41,235 nt of DNA from Bryobacterales bacterium (GTDB taxonomy: Bacteria > Acidobacteriota > Terriglobia > Bryobacterales > Bryobacteraceae): NCBI GenBank assembly GCA_016789745.1, contig JAEUQF010000460.1:1-41235 (forward strand), given 5' to 3'. This document shows, piece by piece, positions 1-8,641 of this stretch (positions are counted from its first letter, which is position 1; each line of letters opens with the position of its first letter). Below the pieces are notes generated by a model. It was not told where the DNA came from. It worked only from the letters and a program-made list of their open reading frames with translations, and did not search any database. The position numbers were made by a program, and so were the translations under genes.

Positions 1-1
1 C

Positions 2-373
2 GTGGTGCTGGAGACCGAGCAGTTCCTGGCCATCTGCCCCTACGCGCCGCGCTTCCCGTTCGAGACCTGGATTGTGCCGCGGCGGCATGCGTCGCACTTT
101 GAGACGGCCGACGCGCCGCTGCTGGAGAACATGGCGTGGACGCTGCGGACGCTGGTGCGCAAGCTGGATGCCGTGCTGGAACGGCCGCCGTATAACTTCG
201 TGATGCACACGGCACCGATTCACGAGGCCGGCATGACCTACTACCACTGGCACCTGGAAGTGATTCCAAAGCTGACGAAGGTGGCGGGATTCGAGTGGGG
301 TACGGGCTTCTATTTGAACCCAACGCCGCCCGAAGAGGCTGCGAAGTTCCTGCGCGACGCGGGATTGAGTTAG
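2..373 (+). CDS. galT: Galactose-1-phosphate uridylyltransferase, C-terminal part (5' end outside window)
   Basis: Only the last 123 codons are present; the frame is open through the left edge, so the GTG at position 2 is not taken as the start. The visible part is the GalT C-terminal domain of the HIT superfamily. It shows the stretch YYHWHLEVIPKLTK, with the His-x-His pair that belongs to the family's metal/substrate region, followed by GFEWGTGFYLNPTPPEEAA, which is very typical of bacterial GalT. The catalytic HPH motif would lie upstream, outside the window. The enzyme exchanges UMP between UDP-glucose and galactose-1-phosphate in the cytoplasmic Leland pathway. It ends in TAG at 371-373 and overlaps by four bases the convergent 111-aa gene, so the two share a tail-to-tail junction without room for a separate terminator. 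Confidence 0.9.
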   Translation: MVLETEQFLAICPYAPRFPFETWIVPRRHASHFETADAPLLENMAWTLRTLVRKLDAVLERPPYNFVMHTAPIHEAGMTYYHWHLEVIPKLTKVAGFEWGTGFYLNPTPPEEAAKFLRDAGLS

Positions 374-705
374 CGCGGTTCCGGGCCACTGAGCAGATAG
401 GCAGGCCGGTCACGCAGGATGGTACGCGCGATATTGGCCGTGGATTCCGTTTCCAGGTGACACACCGTGGTGCCGTGGATACCATCGACAGCCACGCGCC
501 CATTGTTATGCGAGACGCGATAGGCCATGCGGGCGCCGCGGTGTTCGGCCAGCCGGTCTAATGGCCAGTCCGACTGCGACACTATGTGGATGCCGCCTTC
601 CTGGCTGATGAGCACGGTCATCGGATCACTGCTGGCGAAGCCGCCTTGTACGGCTGTTACGGCTGATTCCATCAGCTTGTTCGCGTTGTCCCAGAAGAGG
701 CTCAC
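370..705 (-). CDS. Hypothetical protein (111 aa), last gene of the addBA operon
   Basis: Not recognised as a named family. The protein is small and soluble-looking, with no signal peptide or membrane segment. The middle (TVLISQEGGIHIVSQSDWPLD, then a conserved-looking VSHNNGRVAVDG) has alternating hydrophobic residues that suggest a small beta-rich fold. The GTG start at 705 lies three bases beyond the addA stop (TAA 709-711), so it is very probably co-transcribed and translationally linked to addA. An ATG at 672 is an alternative start. The stop TAA at 370-372 overlaps galT's stop. Position behind addA is the only hint of function and is weak evidence for a DNA repair role. Confidence 0.65.
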   Translation of the reverse strand: MSLFWDNANKLMESAVTAVQGGFASSDPMTVLISQEGGIHIVSQSDWPLDRLAEHRGARMAYRVSHNNGRVAVDGIHGTTVCHLETESTANIARTILRDRPAYLLSGPEPR

Positions 706-708
706 AAT

Positions 709-3700
709 TTAGCTTGTCGGCGGCGGCTCCAATTCCGTTAGGGTGTCAGGAACCTTAGCCGGGCAAAGATTTTGGTAGTAGGCACAGCGCAGGCAGTGGC
801 TACCCTCGCGTAAGGGAAAGGCAATGGCGGCCTGTGCCGCGGCGAAGTTGCGCACCAGTTCACGGCTTTCTTCCAGGTGCTGCTCGCCCAAACGCACTTC
901 GACGGCGGTGCCCGTGCGCAGGTAGAACAGCAGTGCCTTCGTTACGGTGCGACGGCGCAGCTTCGACAACGCCAGAGCGTACAGACGCAACTGCGGGCCG
1001 TAACGATAGGCATGGCGGCGCTCTTCGCCCTCGTCGACACGATCGGTCTTGTAGTCCACCAGAATCAGTTCGCCGCGGTCTTCAAACCACAGGTCCATCT
1101 GGCCGCGAAGGATCATGCCTTCGAGTTCGAATAGGAAGTCGTACTCATGGGCGGCGAACTCCGCTTGCGCGGCGCGCTGGCCCAGGGGTGACTGACGAAA
1201 CACGTCTGCCAAACGGAAGGCTTCCGGCGGCGCATCGGGCGCGGGTTTGCCGGCGAGGACCGCATGGGCGGCGACGCCGATATCGCTGGCACTCATTTCG
1301 CCGATGTCGGGCGGATCCTGCGCTTCTTCGAGTGCGGTGGGGTGCGGTTGTGGCGTGGGCTCGGCGGGCACGCGCAGATAGCGAGCCAGGTAATACTGGC
1401 GCGGACAGAAGCCGAACTGCGCTACCGACGTCACCGGCACGACGGATTCCCGATGGTCCAGCACTTCCGGCGGATCAATGACCGCGGCGGTTTCGGTCAG
1501 CGCGCGGGGCGCCTGCGCGGCGGTGTTCGAGGGCGGCACCTGGTGCAGGAAGTCGACCCTGATACGTGCGCCATCCAGCAGCGTTACGGTGTCGTGCAGT
1601 TCCTGTTTGGGGGCGCCGGCGGGCAGGCCCAAAGGTTCGGCGATGCTTTTGCTCCAGGCTCCATTGCCGCCCGGCGAGGCGGTGAAGATGAGTTGCTCTT
1701 CGGCCCTTGTCATGGCGACATACAGCAGGCGATCTTCTTCGCCTTCCTGCAACCGCTGCTTGCGCGCGCAGACGTCCAGGTGCACGGGGTCGGGCACGGC
1801 GGGACCCTCCACGGGGTGGCGCCAGCGCGCACCCAACTGCTGCTGCTCATCCAGACAGAAGACGGGATCACGGCTTTGGGCGCCGGCTCGCAGCGCGGCG
1901 ACGAAGACGATGGGGAACTCCAGCCCCTTGGCGGCATGCACGGACATCAGGCGCACGGCATCGCCGGTCTCGGCCGGTGCGGCCTCGGCTTCCGAACCGG
2001 TTTCGCGGAGACGGGCAAGGTCGCTGGTAAGGATATTGAGGGGCTGCGGATCGCGGCGATGGCGCTGGCGGAGCAAGTCGAGAAACTTACCGATGTTGCC
2101 ACGGGCGCGGGGGGTGAGGCCTTCCTCGTAGCTGGTGGCATCGAGGGCGGCGGAGAGAAGACGGTCAGGGCTGGTGTGGGCCGCTTGCTGCCGCTGCTGC
2201 TCCAGGAAGCCGGCGATCCATGCCATGCGTTTCGGCGCGCCTTCCATGGGCTGACGGAGAGCATCGTAGAGGCGGCCTTCCACGGCGCTGAGGCGCAACA
2301 GCGTTTCATCATCCAGGCCGCCGAGTGGCGAACGCAGGACGGTGAGCAGGCTGATCTCATCCTGCGGATTCGCCAGCACGCGCAGCCAGGCAATGAGGTC
2401 ACGGATCTCGCGCGTTTCGTAGAAGGAGCGCCCGCCGCTGGTGACCGAGGGGATGCCGGCGGCGTCCAGCGCCTGCTGGATGGGTTCCAGTGCGCCGATG
2501 GTGCGGGCCAGGATAGCGATATCGGCAAACTTACGCTGGCCTTCGAAGGAGGCGATGCGTTGCGCGATCCAGCGGGCTTCGGTGGCCTGCGGGTCGTCAT
2601 CGGGCGTGGCGGCGAAGGTATGGAGGAAGTCGATGGCGGGCTCCGCAGAAGGCGCGAATTCGCGGCGCGGCACGATGCGATGCGGTTCCACACCATCCAG
2701 CAGGTAGGGGACGACCGCGTTGACCAGCGCGATCACTTCGGGGCGGCTGCGGTAGTTGTCGCGAAGTTCGTCAATGGTGTGGCCGGCATCGGCCAGCTTC
2801 TGGCGGTAGTCGCGGAAGACGCTGGGGTCGGCATGGCGGAAGAAGTAGATGGACTGGTTCACGTCACCGACCGCGAACAGCGTGCCGGGGCGGCAGACCA
2901 GGTTGATGATACGCCACTGCAGACGGTTGGTGTCCTGCAGTTCGTCCAGCAGCACCTGGTCGAAGCTTTGCTGCACACGGTCGCGGAGTGTGGCGTTGGA
3001 TTCCAGCAGGCGGATGGCGCCTTCCTGGAGGTCTTCAAAGTCGAGCACGCCCTGGGCGGTCTTGGCCTGCTGGTAGCGGGCGTGAATGCCTTGGAGGGCG
3101 TCCAGCAACAGTGGGTAGAGGGCCGTGTGCCGCTTCAGCAGAATGGCGCCTTTGGCAGCCGGAAGCAGCGGCTTTTCGAGTTGTTCCACCAGGCTGCGGG
3201 CGCGGGTGCCGGTTTTGAGTTTGTGCGAGGGCGGGCAGCCATCGAGGATTTCGAGCGTGGCGGATCGGCTCGCTACGATGCGCTGACACCAGGTCTGAAG
3301 TTGGCGGTAGGCCTCGCGCTGGTTGACCGTGCCAAGCGGTGGCGGTTCGGAAAGGGCAACGCGAGCAGCATCGATGATGGCGGGCCAGGGGTCGGCGTCT
3401 GGCACAGCGGGGCAGCGCAGGGCGTCGACCGGGATGCCGGCGCTGCGGGCCTCTTCGTAGAGGGCAAGGAGGGAGTCGGAGAGATCCTGCCCCGCGGTGT
3501 CGAGTTCGAGCAGGATTTCACGCATGGCGGTAGGGTGCCTCGCGAGCAGACCGTCGAGCACGGCATCGGCGCACTGCTGTTGCAGGAGCGAGGCGCGGGC
3601 TTCATCGAGCAGTCCGAAATCGGGATCGACGCCAGCGGCGATGGCGTTTTCCTTCAACAGCCGGGTGCAGAAGCCATGGATGGTGGACACCCAGGCGCGT

Positions 3701-3972
3701 TCGATCTCCTGGCGTAATTGTTCCGATTCACGGAAGGCATCAATGAGGCGGCGCTTGATCTCTGTGGCCGCCTTTTCGGTGAAGGTGACGGCCAGGATGC
3801 GGCCGGGCGCCACGCCGCGCGATTCCACCAGCCAGCGGAAGCGTTCGATGAGCACACGGGTCTTGCCGGAGCCAGGCCCGGCGACGACGCAGACATCCTG
3901 CCCCCAGCGTTCCACGGCCGCCTGCTGCGAGGGGTTCAGCAGCACGCCGGTGCGTGCGGTGCCGGCGCTCAC
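709..3972 (-). CDS. addA: AddA-like UvrD/Rep helicase with C-terminal PD-(D/E)XK nuclease
   Basis: A superfamily 1A helicase-nuclease for processing DNA double-strand ends before RecA loading. The GTG at 3972 is chosen because it overlaps the addB stop as GTGA and puts a typical NPSQQAAVE Q-motif at residues 13-21; a longer open frame upstream to 4293 only reads antisense-like sequence inside addB. All helicase motifs are visible: Walker A GPGSGKT (32-38), TFTEKAATEI, DELQD, GDVNQSIYFF, LRDNYRSRP, SVHAAKGLEF and YVAMTRAEEQL. The nuclease has Asp960 and Asp973-Tyr-Lys975. Four cysteines (856, 1060, 1063, 1070) frame the nuclease like the iron-sulfur staple usually seen in AddB rather than AddA. 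Length 1087 aa is somewhat shorter than Bacillus AddA. Confidence is high for the class, moderate for orthology with classical AddA. Confidence 0.9.
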   Translation of the reverse strand: MSAGTARTGVLLNPSQQAAVERWGQDVCVVAGPGSGKTRVLIERFRWLVESRGVAPGRILAVTFTEKAATEIKRRLIDAFRESEQLRQEIERAWVSTIHGFCTRLLKENAIAAGVDPDFGLLDEARASLLQQQCADAVLDGLLARHPTAMREILLELDTAGQDLSDSLLALYEEARSAGIPVDALRCPAVPDADPWPAIIDAARVALSEPPPLGTVNQREAYRQLQTWCQRIVASRSATLEILDGCPPSHKLKTGTRARSLVEQLEKPLLPAAKGAILLKRHTALYPLLLDALQGIHARYQQAKTAQGVLDFEDLQEGAIRLLESNATLRDRVQQSFDQVLLDELQDTNRLQWRIINLVCRPGTLFAVGDVNQSIYFFRHADPSVFRDYRQKLADAGHTIDELRDNYRSRPEVIALVNAVVPYLLDGVEPHRIVPRREFAPSAEPAIDFLHTFAATPDDDPQATEARWIAQRIASFEGQRKFADIAILARTIGALEPIQQALDAAGIPSVTSGGRSFYETREIRDLIAWLRVLANPQDEISLLTVLRSPLGGLDDETLLRLSAVEGRLYDALRQPMEGAPKRMAWIAGFLEQQRQQAAHTSPDRLLSAALDATSYEEGLTPRARGNIGKFLDLLRQRHRRDPQPLNILTSDLARLRETGSEAEAAPAETGDAVRLMSVHAAKGLEFPIVFVAALRAGAQSRDPVFCLDEQQQLGARWRHPVEGPAVPDPVHLDVCARKQRLQEGEEDRLLYVAMTRAEEQLIFTASPGGNGAWSKSIAEPLGLPAGAPKQELHDTVTLLDGARIRVDFLHQVPPSNTAAQAPRALTETAAVIDPPEVLDHRESVVPVTSVAQFGFCPRQYYLARYLRVPAEPTPQPHPTALEEAQDPPDIGEMSASDIGVAAHAVLAGKPAPDAPPEAFRLADVFRQSPLGQRAAQAEFAAHEYDFLFELEGMILRGQMDLWFEDRGELILVDYKTDRVDEGEERRHAYRYGPQLRLYALALSKLRRRTVTKALLFYLRTGTAVEVRLGEQHLEESRELVRNFAAAQAAIAFPLREGSHCLRCAYYQNLCPAKVPDTLTELEPPPTS

Positions 3973-6617
3973 GCCTGGCCTCCCATAATCTGCGTGAGGG
4001 GCTGGTTGGCGGTGACTTCCACGCGGCAGAGGTCGCGCGATTCGCACCAGGTGCATTTTTTCTCGTCGGCAGGGTCGGGGGCGATGATGCCGGCGCTGAT
4101 GCGGGAAGCGACATCCAGGCTGGTGTCGACGGCCTGCTTGATGATAAGGTTCAACTGCTCGGCATCGCAGGATTCGCCGACGTCTTGCCACCCGAACATC
4201 GGCAGATGCCATCCTGCCCAACTCACTTCGTTGCGCAGACCGCAGTAGAGCATCGCGGCGGGCTTCAGACGCTTCATCTTCTGCGCGGCCCATAGATAAA
4301 GGCCGCCCTGCACCAGTTCGCCACGCAGGTGCGACCGGATGCGGCCGCGCACGCGTTCGGGTGTGGAGTATTTGTAGTCGATGACGACGAGGCCGCGGTC
4401 CGGGAGTTCGGCGAGGCGGTCGATCTTGCCGCGGATGCGGAGGTCGTCGCTGAGTTTGAGGTCGAAGTCGTTCTCGACTTCCAGCGTGCGGGCACCGGCG
4501 AGCGGCGGGCTAGCCAGGAAACGAAGCAGGTTGCGGCGCAGGTCGAGCCGGGCCTTTTCGGTGCGCCAGCCGTGCGGCACGGCTTCCTTCTCACAGGATT
4601 CGCGAAACAGGCGCAGGAATATCTCTTCGACAAACAGCGGCGAGCCTTCCGACAACGCCAGCGTCTGGTGGAGGATGTTGCCCTGCAGCAGCAGGTCGAG
4701 GCGTTCGGCGGGCTCGGCGGGGGGTTCCTCGGGGCGCAGCAGGTGTCGGTTAAAGAATTGGAACGGGCACTGCAGGTAGCTTTCGATAGCCGTGGGACTG
4801 AGGGCGCCGCGCAGTTTGCGGAGTTGTGTCAGGAGCTGACGGTCGCGGATCTGGGTGGATAGCAGTGCCGATTTGCGCCAGAGGGCGGGCGGACGGCAGG
4901 GAACGGCGGGCTGGGCTGGCGTTTCCAGTTGCGCCAGCAGGAAGGAGGGCAGGAACTCCTCGCCGCTGGCGCCGGCTTTCGGATAGGAAACGACAAGCCT
5001 TTCCGAGGCGGAGCGGACCACGGCTTCAAACAGAGACTGCTCGTCGCGCTGGCGTTCGCCGGAGGTGCGCAGCACGATGCCCTGGGCGGCTAGCAGTTGA
5101 CGGTCGGCGTCGGTGAGGATGGGATGCTGCGTGTGATAGCGAGGAAAGCCGCGCTCCACCATGCCGCAGAGAAATACGAGCGGCACGCGCCACTGGCGGG
5201 CTTCGTAGGCGTCCAGCAGGGCGACGGCGTCGCGGCGCGCGTCGCGGTCATCCACATTGACGTGGGGCAGCACTTCATCGAGATGCTGGCAGAACGCTGC
5301 GAGCGTGATAGGCAGGTCCGGCAATGCCAGTGCGCACAACTGCAGGGCGTTGTTCCAGCCTTCGCGGGCGGACAGTTCGCGGCGCCAGGTGAGTACCTGG
5401 GCGGGCGATACGGCATCCCGCACCTCCGGCAAGGCGGCCAGCTTCAGGAGGCCGGCGAGTTCCGCGGCCCACTGTGGCGGGGACAGGACTTGGTCGCGGA
5501 GTGGTTCCCACTCTGACCAATGCGCGAGTCCGGCGGGCAATCCAGCGCCGGGGAGTTTGGCGCGCAGCAGATGGTCCAAGCGATCGCCAATGTAAAACGG
5601 CCAATGACGGCTGTACGGACTGGCCACGAGTGGGAGGAGTGCTTCGTAATCCCAGTGTTTCCGAAGCGCCGCCAGCAATCCTGTCAGGAAGCGCGACAGG
5701 GGATGATCGGACAGCCGGTTCTGGAAATAGGCCCGCGCCGGGATGCCATAGCGTTCGAAGGTGGCTTCCAACAAGGGCCGGTATGGCTGTTCCGACCGCA
5801 TGACGACAGCCATGTGGCGGAACGGCGTGCCGTCATGATAGGCGTGGAGAATCTCGGTGGCGATGCCTTCGGCTTCGCGCTGGCTACCGGCGGCGCTGCG
5901 GACTTCGATATGCGGTGAGCGCGGGGGGTCGGGCAGGTGGGTGACCTCCATGCGCGCAGCCAGCCACTGGCGCGTTTCGGCCAGTGAGTCGGTTTCAGGT
6001 AGGGCAATACAGAGCTGCGCCGAGGCCAGCAGTACTTCGAGAATGTCGCGTTCGGCAGGCGTGAATCCGTGAAAGCCGGCTACGTGGACGGTCCGCCACG
6101 GGTGGCCCTGGCTGCGGAGCCGGGCGGCGGCTTCGCGCAACCGTGCGCCTCGCAGCCACAAGCCGGCATCCGTCAGACGGTGGGAGACACGGTTGTACAG
6201 TTCGAAGAAGGCGGCGGCGGCTTCCGTCAGGCCTTCGACAACGGGTGGATGGTCACAGGGGAGGGCGCTGGCCACCTCATCTACCAGCGCAGCCAGATTG
6301 CGCCGGAGCCCGGGCGATTGCGCCAGCGGAGCGAACACGTCCGGCGGGGCGGCACTGAGCTCGGCGGCAACCACGCGGTCGACCACGGCGGGCGGAGCGG
6401 GACGGCAATCGCGCACAAGCGGTTCGAGAAACCGCGACAGGGTGACAATGCTGTCTGGCCTTACCAGAAAGCCCTGGCGGGCGTATTGCTCCCGCCGCTG
6501 CTCGGCCAGCGAGGTGGTGGGCGTAAGCAGCAGCGTGTCGGAGGCGCCGCGGGCGAGAGCCGCGCGGAACGCATCCTGTGGGGGCCTGGTCTGGCCGAAG
6601 TTGGAAAAGAGGAGCAA
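3969..6617 (-). CDS. addB: AddB-like helicase-fold PD-(D/E)XK nuclease with Fe-S cysteines
   Basis: Partner subunit of the AddA-like protein. It has the AddB layout: an N-terminal degenerate helicase-like half, a second helicase-like half (around 400-600, with VFLCGMVERGFP), and a C-terminal nuclease with Asp733 and Asp747-Tyr-Lys749. Cys617, Cys855, Cys858 and Cys864 match the AddB iron-sulfur staple spacing (C...C-x2-C-x5-C). No Walker A is seen at the N-terminus, where Bacillus AddB has one, so ATP hydrolysis by this subunit is doubtful; in RecBCD-like enzymes a partner without ATPase can still recognise Chi. Length is 882 aa against about 1160 in Bacillus. The start is TTG at 6617, supported by an AGGAAG Shine-Dalgarno six bases upstream. 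The stop overlaps the addA start (GTGA), a sign of coupled translation. Confidence 0.88.
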   Translation of the reverse strand: MLLFSNFGQTRPPQDAFRAALARGASDTLLLTPTTSLAEQRREQYARQGFLVRPDSIVTLSRFLEPLVRDCRPAPPAVVDRVVAAELSAAPPDVFAPLAQSPGLRRNLAALVDEVASALPCDHPPVVEGLTEAAAAFFELYNRVSHRLTDAGLWLRGARLREAAARLRSQGHPWRTVHVAGFHGFTPAERDILEVLLASAQLCIALPETDSLAETRQWLAARMEVTHLPDPPRSPHIEVRSAAGSQREAEGIATEILHAYHDGTPFRHMAVVMRSEQPYRPLLEATFERYGIPARAYFQNRLSDHPLSRFLTGLLAALRKHWDYEALLPLVASPYSRHWPFYIGDRLDHLLRAKLPGAGLPAGLAHWSEWEPLRDQVLSPPQWAAELAGLLKLAALPEVRDAVSPAQVLTWRRELSAREGWNNALQLCALALPDLPITLAAFCQHLDEVLPHVNVDDRDARRDAVALLDAYEARQWRVPLVFLCGMVERGFPRYHTQHPILTDADRQLLAAQGIVLRTSGERQRDEQSLFEAVVRSASERLVVSYPKAGASGEEFLPSFLLAQLETPAQPAVPCRPPALWRKSALLSTQIRDRQLLTQLRKLRGALSPTAIESYLQCPFQFFNRHLLRPEEPPAEPAERLDLLLQGNILHQTLALSEGSPLFVEEIFLRLFRESCEKEAVPHGWRTEKARLDLRRNLLRFLASPPLAGARTLEVENDFDLKLSDDLRIRGKIDRLAELPDRGLVVIDYKYSTPERVRGRIRSHLRGELVQGGLYLWAAQKMKRLKPAAMLYCGLRNEVSWAGWHLPMFGWQDVGESCDAEQLNLIIKQAVDTSLDVASRISAGIIAPDPADEKKCTWCESRDLCRVEVTANQPLTQIMGGQA

Positions 6618-6654
6618 CCAGTTCTTCCTGAAAGAGACGGGCGCGCCGATTGTT

Positions 6655-6969
6655 TCAGGCGCGTATCTCTTCCAGCATACTGGTGACCTGAATCTGTTCG
6701 CGCAGATCCTGGCGGGCGATGTGATCTTCGATGGCGGGAATCCAACTGCGCCAGGCGGGGAATTCCACGTGGACCGCCGGACGGTGCTGCCCGTCGACGA
6801 TCAGTTCGGCATGATGCCGGATTTCGGGATTGATGGGGAAGGGGCACTCGGCGAGGGCTTCGAGAAGCTCCTCGAGAAGGTAGGCTTCCACGGTGATGCG
6901 CAGGGAAAGCAATTCTCCCTCCACGCCTTTCAACAGATTCGAGATTGGATACGCCGATCGGCTGCTCAT
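6655..6969 (-). CDS. Hypothetical protein (104 aa), first gene of the addBA operon
   Basis: Not recognised. The ATG at 6969 is chosen because a CAGGAG Shine-Dalgarno lies just upstream; the frame extends further to 7092 but that part runs through a terminator-like hairpin and has no coding character. The protein looks soluble: an N-terminal segment LRITVEAYLLEELLEALAEC suggests an amphipathic helix, followed by a beta-like stretch HAELIVDGQHRPAVHVEFP and a C-terminal helix. Such a layout would fit a small adaptor or regulator, but this is only a structural guess. It ends 37 bases before the addB start, so it is likely the first gene of the transcript. No cysteines suitable for metal binding and no membrane segment. 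Confidence 0.65.
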   Translation of the reverse strand: MSSRSAYPISNLLKGVEGELLSLRITVEAYLLEELLEALAECPFPINPEIRHHAELIVDGQHRPAVHVEFPAWRSWIPAIEDHIARQDLREQIQVTSMLEEIRA

Positions 6970-7039
6970 TTCAACTCCTGAACAAACTGCGCCGAGCGAA
7001 GCCCGTCTGGCCGGATTTGGTTGGGATGAAGCCGCAGAG

Positions 7040-7078
7040 ACAAAAACGCCCCGCGACGGGATCATCACCGCGCAGGGC
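7040..7078 (-). terminator. Rho-independent terminator or attenuator read leftward
   Basis: On the minus strand, arms at 7078-7071 and 7055-7048 (GCCCTGCG with CGCGGGGC, one G-U pair) form an 8-bp stem with a 15-base loop, followed at once by GTTTTTGT. No minus-strand gene lies directly upstream, and the addBA operon begins about 70 bases downstream. It could therefore end a small RNA, insulate the operon, or act as an attenuator in its leader. A second small hairpin (GCTC-TGCAAC-GAGC, about 7091-7077) shares bases with the 5' arm and could compete with it. Confidence 0.6.
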
Positions 7079-7308
7079 TCGTTGCAGAGCACCGGTGTTT
7101 TGGACCCGCCTTTAGCACTTTTTTGCGTGGTTGCAAGTAGCCAAGCTCCGTTGTGGGCAGAGCCTAAATCACTCCACGTTTCCTCCTAACGTTATCACTG
7201 AACGAACGGGGCAATCAATAGAAATCAGCGCTTGGGTGATTACTCCTTCACAAAGGTGTGTGACAACCCGGCAACCGCTTGCTGGCGCGCGCGCCGGCTT
7301 GAAACCAG
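7079..7308. other. Intergenic region between the addBA operon and the IS110 remnant
   Basis: About 230 bases without a convincing gene. On the minus strand there is a very strong Shine-Dalgarno (TAGGAGGAAAC) near 7180-7190, but the GTG that follows reads only two codons before a stop, so it is either a relic of a gene disrupted by the neighbouring insertion sequence or a minimal leader peptide. Next to it lies the structured leader described at 7040-7078. No promoter could be assigned with confidence. Confidence 0.4.
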
Positions 7309-8294
7309 ATGCAGTTAGCTGCGAAGAGCGCAAAGAGAAACCGCAAGAAGGAGCCAGCCACGGTGAAGGAACGCAAGCAGATCGAGAAGCCGAAGCGGGC
7401 AAGCAAGAAGCCGCAAGAGTTAGCGGGAACGCTAACGATTGGCATGGATCTGGGCGACAAAACGAGTCGCTATCGCGTGTTGGACGGTGACGGAAACGCA
7501 GTGATCGAGTGCGCGGTGCCGACAACGAAGAAGGGAATCATGACGGCGTTCGGCGACGCACCGCGGTGCCCGGTGGCGATGGAAGTCGGAACACACTCAG
7601 GCTGGGTAAGCCGGCAGCTGAAGGGATTGGGATTCACGGTGATCGTGGCAAATCCCCGGCACCTGAGAGCCATCACGCACAGTAGTTCGAAGGACGACCG
7701 TAAGGATGCCCAGATGTTGGCCGGACGAAGCTGGTCAACGAGATCCGGGGACTGGCGAAGTCAGTGGGGGAACGAGTGCCTGCGTGCGATGCCGACAACA
7801 TTGGTCTGGAGAAGTCGGAAGGGATGATCGAAAAGATCGCACGGAACAAGTATCCGGAAACCGCGCGGCTGATGCAGGTCAGCGGAGTGGGGACGTTGAT
7901 CGCGACGAGCTTTGTGTTGACCGTGGAAGATCCGACGCGGTTTGGAAAGAGCCGGGATGTTGGATGTTATGTGGGTTTGCGCCCGAAGAGGAAGGACTCT
8001 GGAGAAAAGCAGCCGGAGTTGTCCATCACGAAGGAAGGGGATGCGCACTTGCGGCGGATGCTGGTGCAGGGAGCGCATCACATTCTGAGCCACCGAGGGC
8101 CGGACAGTGACTTGAAGCGGTTGGGACTGAAGTTGGCCGGACAGGGCAAGAAGAACGCCAAGAAGCGAGCGGTAGTAGCGGTGGCGCGCACGCTGGCGGT
8201 ACTGCTACGCCGGCTGTGGATGACAGGGGAGAAGGATGAGCCGTTGCGGACCGCAAACCGCGAGGCAGCGCGGCAGGCGGCAAGAGCGGCGTGA
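7309..8294 (+). pseudogene. Decayed IS110-family transposase (frameshift and internal deletions)
   Basis: Two frames of one gene. The first (from ATG 7309) holds the DEDD RuvC-like catalytic domain: IGMDLGDKTSRY, AMEVGTHSGWVSRQL and the end motif SSKDDRKDAQMLA. At about 7720-7727 the reading frame changes, and the next frame continues with KLVNEIRGLAKSVGERVPACDAD and then the Transposase_20 (helix-hairpin-helix) domain: QVSGVGTL, DPTRFGKSRDVGCYVGLRPK, ITKEGDAHLRRML, ending with KKRAVVAVARTLAVLLRRLW. Compared with intact family members (about 400 aa), segments between the DEDD domain and KLVNEIRGL, and again after CDADNIG, are missing. The element is therefore almost certainly inactive. The C-terminal pattern resembles the IS1111/IS110 type common in acidobacteria. 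IS110 elements have no long inverted repeats, so the exact borders cannot be set. Confidence 0.88.
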
Positions 8295-8640
8295 AGGAGG
8301 AATAGCGAAAAGAGATTGGGAAGTAAAGGGTTGCAGTAAGAGCAAGATCGCCGGAGTTCGGGTGACTGCGAGGTCGCGGCGGAACCGGACAGAATCGGAA
8401 ACGAGGCTGAACCGAGTTCGATACTGAGATGGCAGCACCCGACGAATCGTAAGAACACCAATTGGCACGGGAGCAAGAGCTTCGTAAAGAGTGCGGATGG
8501 AAGCAGGGCGAATCGGCGATTGAGGCACCGGAAGAGGCCAGCAGTGGCGACTTCCAAGCCGGAAGCCAGCAGTACAAACCAGAGCAAGGAGCGGAGCCAA
8601 TGCCTGCGGCACCAAGGAACTGTAGATCCCCCTTTCCCGT
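8295..8640 (+). other. Non-coding tail of the IS110 remnant
   Basis: About 345 bases behind the transposase without a plausible gene on either strand. The purine-rich + strand continues the base composition of the transposase gene, so it is probably the element's own non-coding end. In the IS110 superfamily the non-coding end beside the recombinase gene encodes the bridge RNA that pairs with target and donor; in the IS1111 group that end lies downstream of the gene. A relic of such an RNA is possible here, but I could not identify its two internal loops by eye. Confidence 0.4.
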
Positions 8641-8641
8641 T

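Noticed and set aside
1264..3717. A long open frame on the + strand (over 800 codons) across the addA gene
   Set aside because: It is antisense to a gene with all SF1 helicase motifs; its composition (Gly, Gln, Val, Arg-rich without domains) is that of a reverse-strand shadow in GC-rich DNA.
3973..4293. N-terminal extension of the addA frame
   Set aside because: The extra 107 residues lie entirely inside addB, are Arg/His-rich without pattern, and a GTG start with GTGA overlap exists at 3972.
7040..7190. 6S RNA, SRP RNA or a known riboswitch in the structured leader
   Set aside because: I tried to match conserved loops of these families by memory and none fitted; only a terminator-like hairpin can be supported.
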